Assembly: GCA_964484185.1 (NCBI GenBank)
Contig: CAZAEQ010000003.1
Span: 62,001-126,000, forward strand
Direction: 5' to 3'
DNA from: F1-120-MAGs238 sp964484185
GTDB taxonomy: Bacteria > Planctomycetota > Phycisphaerae > Phycisphaerales > UBA1924
DNA length: 64,000 bases
This document shows, piece by piece, positions 54,535 through 63,698 of this stretch. The translations under genes and the position numbers were made by a program. The notes beneath the pieces are model-generated. The model was not told the origin of the DNA. It did no database searches and saw only the letters and a list, made by a program, of their open reading frames with translations. The first letter of the stretch is position 1. Each line of letters opens with the position of its first letter.

Positions 54535-55551
54535 GTGCGGGCAGTGAAGTTTGATGGCAAGCAAGTGGTGCTGGATTCCCGCGCAGCTGAGCCTGTGGCG
54601 GGTCCGGGCGAGGCACTGATTCGCACTACACGATTGTCGATTGGACCACTCGATCTCGCAGTGATGCGTGGAATGACGAACTTTCGAGGGACGCTCGGGC
54701 GAGAATTTGTCGGGCTCGTTGAATCGGTCAATCATCTGCCTGGACGAGAGGATCAAGCCAAATGGGTCGGGCGTCGGGTGACTGTACAGGCGAGTATTCC
54801 GTGCGGCACGTGCGATCGGTGTCGCGGCGGGCTGAGTCTTCATTGCGGGTCGCGGACAGTTCCTGGCGTCTTTGGTCGCGATGGATACTTCGCTGATCGT
54901 GTCTCGCTGCCACTGACAAGTCTGGTTGAGATCCCAAAGGCCCTCGGCGATGAAGAGGCCGTGCTTGCGCAGTGCGTGGCAGATGCACTTCATGCTGCAA
55001 GCATGGTTCGAGTCGAAGGAAAGACCTTTGTCACAGTGATTGGCGACAGCCTTGATGCGCTGCTGACGGCTCAGGCAATGACACGGCGAAATGCCACGGT
55101 CCGGCTGCTGGGGCGCGATGAGCGGAAACTCTCGATCTGCGAGAAGTGGGGGATCAAACATCGGCCGATAGATGAAGTTGGATTGCGCCAGGATCAGGCG
55201 ATTGTCGTTGAATGCACTGATACGCATGAAGGATTGAACATGGCGCTGGGGCTGGTGCGGCCACGAGGCTCCTTGATTCTGAAGTCGCCACTCGGAAATA
55301 TCCCTTCGCAGTCGTGGCTTGATCCGGTGAACCAGGATTGGTCGCGGCTGGAATCGGCGCGGATTATCGCAAATGAGATTACCGTGCTCGGCGCGCGCAG
55401 CGGGTCAGTGAACGATGCGATTGAGCCGCTCGTGCGCAAGGAAATTGATCTGCTCAACGTAGTTTCGCGGCGATTTAAGCTTGCCGATGCGGTGGCTGCA
55501 CTGAAAGCAGCAACTGACCCAGCACAGGTGAAGATCGTGCTGGAGCCTTGA
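54535..55551 (+). CDS. MDR-superfamily dehydrogenase lacking the catalytic zinc site
   Basis: This 338-residue protein starts at GTG 54535 with AGGGAG upstream. The fold is that of zinc alcohol dehydrogenases and the structural zinc Cys are all present (C90, C93, C96, C104). The usual ICGTDL is IGPLDL and GHEF is GREF (R56), so two catalytic zinc ligands are missing. The nucleotide-binding motif is also degenerate (VIGDSLDALL in place of GxGxxG). Zinc-independent chemistry or a non-enzymatic role is possible. It converges on the next gene with a 2-base gap. Confidence 0.8.
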   Translation: MRAVKFDGKQVVLDSRAAEPVAGPGEALIRTTRLSIGPLDLAVMRGMTNFRGTLGREFVGLVESVNHLPGREDQAKWVGRRVTVQASIPCGTCDRCRGGLSLHCGSRTVPGVFGRDGYFADRVSLPLTSLVEIPKALGDEEAVLAQCVADALHAASMVRVEGKTFVTVIGDSLDALLTAQAMTRRNATVRLLGRDERKLSICEKWGIKHRPIDEVGLRQDQAIVVECTDTHEGLNMALGLVRPRGSLILKSPLGNIPSQSWLDPVNQDWSRLESARIIANEITVLGARSGSVNDAIEPLVRKEIDLLNVVSRRFKLADAVAALKAATDPAQVKIVLEP

Positions 55552-55553
55552 AT

Positions 55554-56546
55554 CTACTGCCCAAACGGGCGAACAAGAATTGAGAGAACGGGACGCTGCA
55601 TAGCTGGATCGGCAACGGCCGGAAGGCCACTTGTCTCCGGCTCCGGGTGACGTTTTGAAGTCGTGCGATGCATGTGGTGAACTGCTGCAGCGCTTGATGC
55701 AAGGACTGCATCGGCGGGCAGCAAAATGGCCTCAAGAGTGACCGTTCCAACTACGAGCCGCGAATCGTCGTCTTTGCTTCGTTCGGTCAGTTCGGGGCGC
55801 AGATCTTCAAATGCTTGTGTGTACGCCGTAACAGCATCAACCAGCCGTGCGCTGGGCTTCAGTGGCTTGCTCTGGCGGGTTCGGGCTAGTTGCTTCCATT
55901 GAGACGAGAGTGAAACAAACTCCATAGAAATCGCATCGCGAAGGTCGCCAAGGACATCTGCGAGCAGATCGCGGGCGAGCAGGACTCGTTGTCCACTGGC
56001 TTGAAGAAAGACTGGAAGCACGAGCGCGAAGCCGCGGGTTGCAAGTTCAATCTCGGCTTTCTGTGCAATTGATCTTGGTGCAGACCGTGCAACGACGAGA
56101 CCGTGCATTGCGGCGAATCGATCGAGTCCAGCGTTTACGGGTACACAGATCGCCGGATCAGGTCCGCCGCGTAACACGTCGTACGCAATCGCATCGAGGT
56201 AGTGGTGCTCATCCTCAAATAGATCTTCGCGCATGAACGGGCGAAGTGTTGAGAGGTTTTCATCAGAGACGATTCTGGACCAGGCATTGCGCACGTCGCT
56301 GGTTGCATCCTGACCTTCGTGAAGACTGGTGATGACCCCAGCTTCCCAGAGTTCACGCGACCAGCCCCAGCTTTCCATAAATTTCATGTATCGAGGCGCA
56401 GCTTTGACAGCCGTGCGGAGTCGATCATGATCGACATCGCCAGTGGGGGAGGGAAGCAGCGTGACAACGGGATTTCCAAGCAGAAGCGCGGCCATGGCTG
56501 GCAGCTCTCTGGAGGTCAAGTGATATGGACTGACAAGCACATTCAC
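55554..56546 (-). CDS. Conserved-looking cytoplasmic protein of unknown function
   Basis: This 330-residue soluble protein has no signal or membrane helix. Segments such as HLTSRELPAMAALLLG, PRYMKFMESWGWSRELW and YLDAIAYDVLRGG look structured. I recognise no family. It is the last gene of the minus-strand run membrane protein-galE-hydrolase. Confidence 0.55.
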   Translation of the reverse strand: MNVLVSPYHLTSRELPAMAALLLGNPVVTLLPSPTGDVDHDRLRTAVKAAPRYMKFMESWGWSRELWEAGVITSLHEGQDATSDVRNAWSRIVSDENLSTLRPFMREDLFEDEHHYLDAIAYDVLRGGPDPAICVPVNAGLDRFAAMHGLVVARSAPRSIAQKAEIELATRGFALVLPVFLQASGQRVLLARDLLADVLGDLRDAISMEFVSLSSQWKQLARTRQSKPLKPSARLVDAVTAYTQAFEDLRPELTERSKDDDSRLVVGTVTLEAILLPADAVLASSAAAVHHMHRTTSKRHPEPETSGLPAVADPAMQRPVLSILVRPFGQ

Positions 56547-56567
56547 TGTTGAGGATACGCCGCGGAT

Positions 56568-57848
56568 TCAGCGCTTTCGCGCCTTGATCCAGTCACTGAG
56601 CTCATCGAAGCGGGCGGGAAGAGTGGCAAATAACGCTTCGTGAGTGAGCGGAGTTGAAATCTTCCTGGAATCGGGAGCGGTTGTGGCAATGCGGGTCCAG
56701 AGCAATTCGCCAAGTGTTGCGGGAACTGCCTGGTCGTTCTCGCCGCGGAGGTAGAGCACCGGTTTCGTTGCAAGGCATTTAGCAGTGTGGAACGGATCGA
56801 GTGTGGCAAGCTGCAAATAGCGGTTGTCAAAAGATTGACGCTGGGCCTGAGAAGGCTCGGTTGTCCACTGAACCTTGAGCGCGTTGATCAGGTTCTGATA
56901 ATTTGAGCGTTGATTGATGAGCCAGAAATCTGCGCCGCCTCCAATCAGGATCGCGCCCGCCCAAGTGTCTGGATGCAGCGCACAGACTGTGGGAAGTGCA
57001 ATTGCTCCGCCGCTGGCACCCAGTGCGACGCGAGGGAGTTCTCCCAGGGCGGGACTCTTTCGGATGATGTGTTGAATCGCGGCGTCAACTGCGTACGCGC
57101 ATTCAGCAATACGCGAATTGACGGTGTTGGCAATGCGCTTTGAGTTGGCTTCCAGATCGTCGTTATTGTTGGGATCGATGGTGAGCGACAGTTGCTCAGT
57201 GAAGCGCGAGGGATGCGAGAACATTCGCACAACAGCAATGCCCTGAGATCGGAGATGAAAGATCAGCGGCTCAAGCACCTGCTCGGGTGTGCCGAACATT
57301 CCAGGAAGCAGGACAACAATGTGCGTGGCATCGCTGCCAATCGGGTCATAAAGGGCAAATGTCGTGCGCTCAAGTACGAGTTCATCAATGTCTCCGCGGC
57401 GGGTAACCGTGCCAGAAACGAACTTGAAGACCATTGTCGCCTCTGGGGTACCAGTGCGAAGAAATGGCGGCGGATTGATGCGAGATTCAACTGGCGTGGC
57501 ATTTGCGCCTTCGAGTGTCCATTGTGTAAGTCCGGGAAACTGAGTGCTCAGCGCGGCGAAATCGATTTCATCGGCCGCAGTTTTCGAACTACTGCTCGAA
57601 ATGCGGCGGATAGTGAATGTGGAGGCGGGCGAAGAGAGCGGCACGATTACGCCGCGAGTGCTGGATTTTTCTGATCCCCATCGAGCGGGCCAGGATTGTG
57701 AATAGTCCAGAAACTCAGTGGCAGGATCGGGCAGAAAGACATCGGCGGCAGCTTTGGGCGGCACTGGAATCAGCTGTGCGTTTACAGACTGAGTGGTGAC
57801 AGCGCAGATCGCGAGCAGCAGCAGTGTGTGCTTCGCCGCCTTGGTCAC
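56568..57848 (-). CDS. Secreted alpha/beta hydrolase
   Basis: This is a 426-residue protein from the GTG at 57848, which overlaps the galE stop (GTGA) and gives a normal signal peptide (HTLLLLAICAVTTQSVNA); ATG 57887 is an alternative with 13 extra residues. The hydrolase core shows VVLLPGMFG, nucleophile elbow LGASGGA, an acid in RGENDQAVPA and His in PLTHEALF. Substrate unknown; a carbohydrate or lipid ester is possible. Confidence 0.75.
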   Translation of the reverse strand: MTKAAKHTLLLLAICAVTTQSVNAQLIPVPPKAAADVFLPDPATEFLDYSQSWPARWGSEKSSTRGVIVPLSSPASTFTIRRISSSSSKTAADEIDFAALSTQFPGLTQWTLEGANATPVESRINPPPFLRTGTPEATMVFKFVSGTVTRRGDIDELVLERTTFALYDPIGSDATHIVVLLPGMFGTPEQVLEPLIFHLRSQGIAVVRMFSHPSRFTEQLSLTIDPNNNDDLEANSKRIANTVNSRIAECAYAVDAAIQHIIRKSPALGELPRVALGASGGAIALPTVCALHPDTWAGAILIGGGADFWLINQRSNYQNLINALKVQWTTEPSQAQRQSFDNRYLQLATLDPFHTAKCLATKPVLYLRGENDQAVPATLGELLWTRIATTAPDSRKISTPLTHEALFATLPARFDELSDWIKARKR

Positions 57849-58873
57849 GACCGATACCCGTTGGGATGTGTTTTGAACCAGTTCCATGCGGATTTCACCG
57901 TGTCATCAATAGATGTGATTCGTGGGGACCAGCCAAGTTCCCGCTTCAAGAGAGAAGAGTCGCTGAAGAGTCGGGCGGGGTCTCCAGCGCGGCGCGGATG
58001 TTCAATGACCTTGAAATTAACGCCTGTCACGCGCTTCGCCGCATCAATCACCTGACGCACGCTCACGCCTTCGCCGATGCCAAGATTGAAGGCCTTGGTA
58101 TCGCCAGCTTTGAGAGATTCAAGGGCTGCGATGTGCGCATCGGCGAGGTCATCTACGTGAACGTAATCGCGGATGCATGTGCCATCAGGAGTTGGGTAGT
58201 CGGTACCAAAAACTTGAATACTCTCGCGCTGACCAAGCGCGGTCTGCAGAATAACGGGAATGAGATGTGTCTCGGGAGTGTGGTCTTCGCCAAGTGAGCC
58301 GTCCATCGCGCAGCCGGCGACATTGAAGTACCGAAGCGAGGCAAATGCAAATGGTCGGCCAGCGCGTCTCCGCGATTCGGCCAGGTCACGCATCATCCAT
58401 TCGCCAGCGAGTTTGGTGCGGCCGTATGGCGAGAGTGGATCTTGCGGACACGTTTCAGGAATCGGGATGAGGCTTTCTGGAGGCTGGCCGTAGGTGGCGC
58501 AGCTTGAAGAAAAGACAAACTTCTGAACGTTCATGCGGTCAATGGCATCGAGCAATGTATTCATTGCAGTGACATTTTGCCGGTAGTAGTTCATTGGTGA
58601 GTCGACGGACTCGCCGACGTAGGTCAGTGCCGCGAAATGCATTACTGCGTCGATTCGATGTTCCTGCAACAGCGACTCGATGACGAACCGATCGGCGATA
58701 TCGCCGCGTACAAAGTCGAAGTTGTCTTGCCCGAGCTTCTTGAGAATCTGTGCTGCGGCCATGTGTCCGCGATAGAGATTGTCGATACCAAGAACGCGGT
58801 GCCCGCGTGCAGTCAATCTCGCGCAGGTGTGAGACCCGATATATCCCGCAGCGCCAGTGACGAGAATGTTCAT
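57845..58873 (-). CDS. galE: UDP-glucose 4-epimerase
   Basis: This 342-residue extended SDR starts at ATG 58873, with GGAG upstream. It has NAD motif GAAGYIGSH, FAALTYVGESV, and catalytic YGRTK with the SSSCATYG Ser. It interconverts UDP-glucose and UDP-galactose and supplies surface glycan precursors. It lies 23 bases after the membrane protein gene and overlaps the hydrolase gene. Confidence 0.94.
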   Translation of the reverse strand: MNILVTGAAGYIGSHTCARLTARGHRVLGIDNLYRGHMAAAQILKKLGQDNFDFVRGDIADRFVIESLLQEHRIDAVMHFAALTYVGESVDSPMNYYRQNVTAMNTLLDAIDRMNVQKFVFSSSCATYGQPPESLIPIPETCPQDPLSPYGRTKLAGEWMMRDLAESRRRAGRPFAFASLRYFNVAGCAMDGSLGEDHTPETHLIPVILQTALGQRESIQVFGTDYPTPDGTCIRDYVHVDDLADAHIAALESLKAGDTKAFNLGIGEGVSVRQVIDAAKRVTGVNFKVIEHPRRAGDPARLFSDSSLLKRELGWSPRITSIDDTVKSAWNWFKTHPNGYRS

Positions 58874-58896
58874 TGCAGGCTCCCAGTGAATCAAGA

Positions 58897-59520
58897 CTAC
58901 TTGAGGTACTGATACAGGACGATTGCGCTGACAGCAAGCACGCCGATCAAAACGGTGGCAATGTTGAAGTACTTCTCAATGAAGGTCTTGGCAGGTGGAC
59001 CGATCCAGTAGAGCAACCCTGCTACAACAAAGAAAAGGCCGAAGCGGCCGAGGATACTGGCGACGATGAACTCAACGAAAGGAGCTTCAAAGAGTCCGGC
59101 GGTGACGGTGTAGACCTTATAGGGATGTACCGCAATTGCGCCAATCGTGAGAAGCCATAGGTTGCCGAAATACTCATTGGCGTGATCGATGACGGACTGA
59201 GAGGTGATCTTTAACAATACTGCCCGCGCAGTGTCTGAAAACAGATATCCCACTCCATAACCCACGATGCCGCCCAGAACGTTGGCGGCAGAATTCACAA
59301 GGGCGATAGTCCACGCCTTTTCGCGGCGATGGAGCGTCATCGGGATTTGCAAAACAAGCGATGGGATTGGGAAGAAAATCGCCTCGGTGAAGCTCACAAG
59401 TGCAAGCACGAGCATTGAGTGCTTGTGTCCGGCAAGGGAAAATGTCCAGTTGTAAAGCCGCCGGTGAATCGCCCACTTGGGTACTGGAGCTGATTGAAAT
59501 GTGGTAGCTTGTGTTTCCAT
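58897..59520 (-). CDS. DedA/VTT-domain (YqaA-like) membrane protein
   Basis: This 207-residue protein starts at ATG 59520. Several helices are visible, with the VTT-type features: SFTEAIFFPIPSLVLQIPM, a Gly-rich GGIVGYGVGYLF and AGLFEAPFVEFIVASILGRFG. Families with this domain act as lipid scramblases or small-ion transporters; which one cannot be told here. It is divergent from the MarR-type regulator. Confidence 0.82.
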   Translation of the reverse strand: METQATTFQSAPVPKWAIHRRLYNWTFSLAGHKHSMLVLALVSFTEAIFFPIPSLVLQIPMTLHRREKAWTIALVNSAANVLGGIVGYGVGYLFSDTARAVLLKITSQSVIDHANEYFGNLWLLTIGAIAVHPYKVYTVTAGLFEAPFVEFIVASILGRFGLFFVVAGLLYWIGPPAKTFIEKYFNIATVLIGVLAVSAIVLYQYLK

Positions 59521-59588
59521 ATTGAAATCGTGGCCACAGAGTAGGGCTTCAAGGATTCGCTGATTGGGCGGCGGCATAACCTTTGGCC

Positions 59589-60185
59589 ATGGATGCAGGC
59601 CGCTCACAGGAACAAACCGCCGCGATAACGCTTCGAGAGGCAGAGAAGCGATTTGTTGAAACCTGGGGGCAGATGGCCGGCGCTTGGGGTATCAGCCGCA
59701 CAATGGCCGAAATTCATGCGATTTTGTATTTGTCAAGCAAGCCGCTCTCGATGGACGACTTGATGATTCGATTGGATATTTCACGCGGAAACGCGTCAAT
59801 GTCACTTCGCTCGCTGCTTGACTGGGGGATCGTTTCGCGAGTTCATAAGCGGGGCGATCGCAAGGAGTATTTCCAGGCCGAGCAGGATGTATGGGCAATG
59901 TTCCGCGCCATTGTGCGCGAACGCGTGAAACGCGAGGCTGAGCCTCTGGCGGCACAGCTTCATGAAATCCGCGATTTGACTCGTCGCAGCGCGAAATCTG
60001 CCCGAGCGGCGACCGAAGCTGAAAAACAGGAGCTCGCTGAGGTGAACAAGAAGCTCGAGAGCATGATTAATTTCTTCCAGATGCTTCAATTGCTCTCGGA
60101 GCGGTTTGTCAGCCCGGCAGGACGCGGTCTGCAGGAGGCTGCCACCCTGCTTGGCAAAGTGAAATCTCTGGGCAGAGACCTCTAA
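59589..60185 (+). CDS. GbsR/MarR-type transcriptional regulator
   Basis: This 198-residue protein starts at ATG 59589. The winged HTH is seen in MAEIHAILYLSSKPLSMDDL, LDISRGNASMSLRSLLDWGIVSRVHKRGDRKEYF; this helix and wing layout matches the GbsR family. A long C-terminal coiled coil (EAEKQELAEVNKKLES) would form the dimer. It may control the divergent membrane protein-galE run (68-base gap to that gene) or the signal peptidase gene 44 bases downstream. Confidence 0.82.
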   Translation: MDAGRSQEQTAAITLREAEKRFVETWGQMAGAWGISRTMAEIHAILYLSSKPLSMDDLMIRLDISRGNASMSLRSLLDWGIVSRVHKRGDRKEYFQAEQDVWAMFRAIVRERVKREAEPLAAQLHEIRDLTRRSAKSARAATEAEKQELAEVNKKLESMINFFQMLQLLSERFVSPAGRGLQEAATLLGKVKSLGRDL

Positions 60186-60229
60186 CCAGCCGATCTATCC
60201 TTGCCGATTGAACGTAGAGAAGGATTCCA

Positions 60230-61942
60230 ATGGCTGACCCAGACCCGCAAGATACCGGATCAAGCATTAAAGAGACCGTGATATCGCTCACGATCTCGTT
60301 TGTGTTCGCATTCGTATTCCGCGGCTTTATCGTTGAGGCGTTTGTCATTCCCACTGGTTCAATGGCGCCCACGCTGATGGGAGCGCACATGCGGTTTGCC
60401 GCGCCGGAGACCGGATACGTGTGGCCGGTGGGGCCGTGGGAAACGCTGCCGGACAATCAAACGGCAGTGCCGCTTCAAGGATCAAAGAACCCGATCAAGG
60501 TCAATGACCCTATGAGCGGCAATCAGCTCGGCGGCAATACTGGTCTTCGCAATGTACCCGCGACCGCCGGCGATCGAATCTTCGTGCTCAAGTATCTCAA
60601 GGGTGTCATTGATCCCAAGCGATGGGACGTGATTGTTTTCCGCAATCCTGGGCGACCCGAAACAAATTTCATCAAGCGACTCATCTGCCTCCCGGGAGAG
60701 CAGGGAGCCTTTGTTGACGGCGATCTCTTTACACGGGTAGCAGAGAACGGCGGCGAGCATGACGTCGCGCCTCCTCAGGTGTACCCGGCAGCGGCGGATT
60801 CCTGGAATAATCCGGATTGGACAATTCAGCGAAAGACCGAACTCGCACAGAAGTCGGTCTGGCAATTGGTCTTCGATAGCTTTTATGCTCCAGCGATGGG
60901 AAATCAGAAACAACCCTGGGCCGGAAAGGAAACGGCTTGGGACTTCTCCGCTGGTTCTACATACACATTGAAGACCGAAGCTCCAGCGACGCTTGAGTGG
61001 GACCACACGAACTGGCCGATCCTTGATACTTATCCGTACAACCAGGGACGAGTTCAGAATATTGGCGAGCTGTTTGATCGCCGTCCAGATGCGACAAAGG
61101 TGCTTACAGACCTTCGTCTCATGGGTTATTCCGTTTTTCCCGTCTCAGACCTGCGACTCTCGGCCAACATTATTCCTCAGAAATCCAATATGGATTTCGC
61201 TGGATTAGTTATTGCACGAGGCCACGAGTTCCGCATACGAATCGAAAAAGGCACTCGCGGCGTTGTTGAAATGCGTCCAGTCGGCGAGACTGATTGGAAA
61301 GTGCTCAATCAAGGCGAACTCAGTTCGCCCTTGCAGGCAGGAATGGTCCGCAACATTGAGTTCTGGCACGTAGATCAGAGTCTTGCGCTGTACATAGATG
61401 GCAAGCGCGAGGTCTACGCAGAGTACAACTGGCTCCCGATCGAGCGGCTCGCAAACGCGACAACCCTCAAGCCTGCCGAAGTTGCAGGTTTCGATGCCAA
61501 CCACCTTCCAGTTTTATACGATCAAGCCAACTACAAACGGCCCCAGGCGCGTTTCGAATTTTCTGGCTCGACATGCACGCTTCACCACGTCTCAATGTCG
61601 CGCGACCTGCACTACCAGGCAGCTGTCTACAACAGAGTCAATGGCGATACACAACTCGGCCACAGCCGCGCCGGAATGGCCGCTGCCGCGACCAGCCCGC
61701 TCTCAACCATCACTCTCAATTCTCACGAGTACTTCTGCTGTGGTGACAATTCTCCGCAATCAAGCGACTGCCGTCTGTGGGATGTTCCGGATCCCTGGGT
61801 CGCCAATCGCGTGAATCCACAATTCGGCGTTGTCGACGAACGACTGGTTATCGGCAAAGCATTCATCGTCTATCTTCCAGGACTTGGAAGGTCCAGAAAT
61901 TTACCGATGATCGACTTTGGTCGCATTCGCTGGATCTGGTAA
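60230..61942 (+). CDS. lepB: Signal peptidase I with large inserted LamG-like domain
   Basis: This 570-residue enzyme has an N-terminal helix (VISLTISFVFAFVFRGFIV), catalytic Ser44 in IPTGSMAPTL and catalytic Lys149 in NFIKRLICLPGE. The final conserved box EYFCCGDNSPQSSDCRLW appears about residue 500. It cleaves export signal peptides at the outer face of the inner membrane. The usual length is 180-330 residues; about 270 residues between the Lys and the last box form an insert that looks like a LamG jelly roll (VSDLRLSANI, ALYIDGKREVYAEY). The final box has Cys in place of the usual Ser-Arg pattern. Confidence 0.88.
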   Translation: MADPDPQDTGSSIKETVISLTISFVFAFVFRGFIVEAFVIPTGSMAPTLMGAHMRFAAPETGYVWPVGPWETLPDNQTAVPLQGSKNPIKVNDPMSGNQLGGNTGLRNVPATAGDRIFVLKYLKGVIDPKRWDVIVFRNPGRPETNFIKRLICLPGEQGAFVDGDLFTRVAENGGEHDVAPPQVYPAAADSWNNPDWTIQRKTELAQKSVWQLVFDSFYAPAMGNQKQPWAGKETAWDFSAGSTYTLKTEAPATLEWDHTNWPILDTYPYNQGRVQNIGELFDRRPDATKVLTDLRLMGYSVFPVSDLRLSANIIPQKSNMDFAGLVIARGHEFRIRIEKGTRGVVEMRPVGETDWKVLNQGELSSPLQAGMVRNIEFWHVDQSLALYIDGKREVYAEYNWLPIERLANATTLKPAEVAGFDANHLPVLYDQANYKRPQARFEFSGSTCTLHHVSMSRDLHYQAAVYNRVNGDTQLGHSRAGMAAAATSPLSTITLNSHEYFCCGDNSPQSSDCRLWDVPDPWVANRVNPQFGVVDERLVIGKAFIVYLPGLGRSRNLPMIDFGRIRWIW

Positions 61943-61947
61943 TCCTG

Positions 61948-63660
61948 CTATTGCAGTTCGATGCTTGCAATGGTCACATCATCGGCAAACGCGATGTCGC
62001 CCGCGGTGTTTGGCCGCGCATGATCTGGCCCGGCCGCTCGTGTCAGGGCTCCCAGAAGTGAATCAACATCACTAAGCGGATCAATCCCGCGAGTCAGCGC
62101 CTCAACAGTGCGAACGAGTCCAAATTCTTCGCCATCAGGCAGACGCTGTTCGTGTACACCATCTGAGTACAGGACAAGCCTCGACTCCCTGGTGAACGGA
62201 ACTGATTCCGACGAATAGTCAAAGCCCGCAATCACACCCACGGGCGGGCCGCCGCCACTCTCGTGTCTCACCGGCGCCTGGGTCTGCTTGCGTGTCAGCC
62301 AATATCCATGCCCGGCATCGCAGAAATTGATGAGTCCGTTGCCATTCTGAGGGTCAATCACCGCCACAAACAACGTGACAAAACTCCCCGATGGACATCT
62401 TCCGTCAAGGTAGGCGTTCAGGAGTTCAACAGCCTGCTTTGGATCGCCTGTTCGTTTCAGCACTGCGTGAAGGTGCGATTGCGCTGCCGCCATCAGCACC
62501 GCTGCACCCGCGCCTTTCCCTGCAACGTCGCCAAGAAACACACCAAGCTTGCCGCCTTCAAGCGGGAAAACATCAAACAAGTCACCCGAAACAAATCGAC
62601 CGGGCCGCGAGTGCATCGCATAGCGAAAGTGCTGGCCGTTGTTAGCTTCAAAAGTCCGTTCTGGCGGCGGGAGGATCAGCCTTTGTGCCTCTCGCGCTGC
62701 ATGCAGTTCTACCTGTACCGCCTTCTGTCGAGTTTCAAGCTCCGCACGCTTCAAATTCGACAGCGAAAGCCCGGCCAGTTTGGCAACCGCCGAGCAGAAC
62801 GCCGCGGCATCGGGCTGGACTTGCCGTTCGGAACCGCGCGCATCAAGATATACAAGCGCGACAACCTGCCCTCCAAACATGATCGGCGCACACAACGCTG
62901 AGTGAATTCCCAGCGACATAATCGATTGTCCGTAATCCGGTGTCGAGCCCTTCTGGCCGGCATCGAGGCGGACAACGCGACCATCGCTCGCGGCTTTGAG
63001 CAACGATCTTGAAAGGGCAAACCCAAGAGAACTGGTTGTTCCCGTTGGATCTCGCGCGGTAATCAACTGGACTTCGCCAGCTGCTTCAAGTGGTCGAACG
63101 ACTGCCCCGCGCGGAAATCCTGTGCCGCGAAGGATTACGTCCAGCGCTGTTTCCGCCATTAATTTTTCACTCGGCGCCGATGCAATAGCGCCCGCGCTTT
63201 CGAGCAACAGATCAAGTTTGGCCTGCGCCCTGATCGAAAGTTCTCGCTCGGGGATCTGTTCGACGCGCACTGCGAGCGCGTCGTCATTACTGGTCGCAAT
63301 CGATGTTGCCCCGCCTCCTTTGCGAGGAGCTGCAACGTGCACGATGAACGACCACGGCCCAAGGCGGAGCAGATCGCCCGTCTGCACCTCCACCGGATCA
63401 TCCGGATTCAGTCGCACCCCATTCACGCTCGTTCCATGTCGGCTTCCAAGATCGCGCACCAGCCATCGGTTGGCGCTGGAAAGAATTTCAGCATGGCGGC
63501 GGCTGAGTGTCTGCGTTTCGTCCCCGAGCGGAATGTCACTCTCACTCGACCTTCCCAGGACGACCGGCTTCCCGGGTTGAATAACCAGTGGGGTCAGATC
63601 GAGACCTGCCGTCGGCTCGAGCGTCAACGGATGAGAAGTCTGGCCAAAAAGAGTTGACAT
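61948..63660 (-). CDS. FHA-GAF-SpoIIE (PP2C-type) signalling phosphatase
   Basis: This 570-residue soluble protein starts at ATG 63660 (GTG 63672 alternative). The N-terminal FHA domain (about 10-105) has VLGRSSESDI, LSRRHAEI and GTSVNG. A GAF domain follows (about 150-310), then a short coil and a SpoIIE-type phosphatase domain: SGDLFDVFPL, FLGDVAGKGAGAA, DAGHGYWL and YSDGVHEQ, with the Asp metal ligands. It would bind phosphothreonine peptides via FHA and dephosphorylate partner-switching proteins. It converges on the signal peptidase gene with a 5-base gap. Confidence 0.92.
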   Translation of the reverse strand: MSTLFGQTSHPLTLEPTAGLDLTPLVIQPGKPVVLGRSSESDIPLGDETQTLSRRHAEILSSANRWLVRDLGSRHGTSVNGVRLNPDDPVEVQTGDLLRLGPWSFIVHVAAPRKGGGATSIATSNDDALAVRVEQIPERELSIRAQAKLDLLLESAGAIASAPSEKLMAETALDVILRGTGFPRGAVVRPLEAAGEVQLITARDPTGTTSSLGFALSRSLLKAASDGRVVRLDAGQKGSTPDYGQSIMSLGIHSALCAPIMFGGQVVALVYLDARGSERQVQPDAAAFCSAVAKLAGLSLSNLKRAELETRQKAVQVELHAAREAQRLILPPPERTFEANNGQHFRYAMHSRPGRFVSGDLFDVFPLEGGKLGVFLGDVAGKGAGAAVLMAAAQSHLHAVLKRTGDPKQAVELLNAYLDGRCPSGSFVTLFVAVIDPQNGNGLINFCDAGHGYWLTRKQTQAPVRHESGGGPPVGVIAGFDYSSESVPFTRESRLVLYSDGVHEQRLPDGEEFGLVRTVEALTRGIDPLSDVDSLLGALTRAAGPDHARPNTAGDIAFADDVTIASIELQ

Positions 63661-63698
63661 TGGTCTATGCACGTGTGCATCCTACGAGCTCTTGGCGT

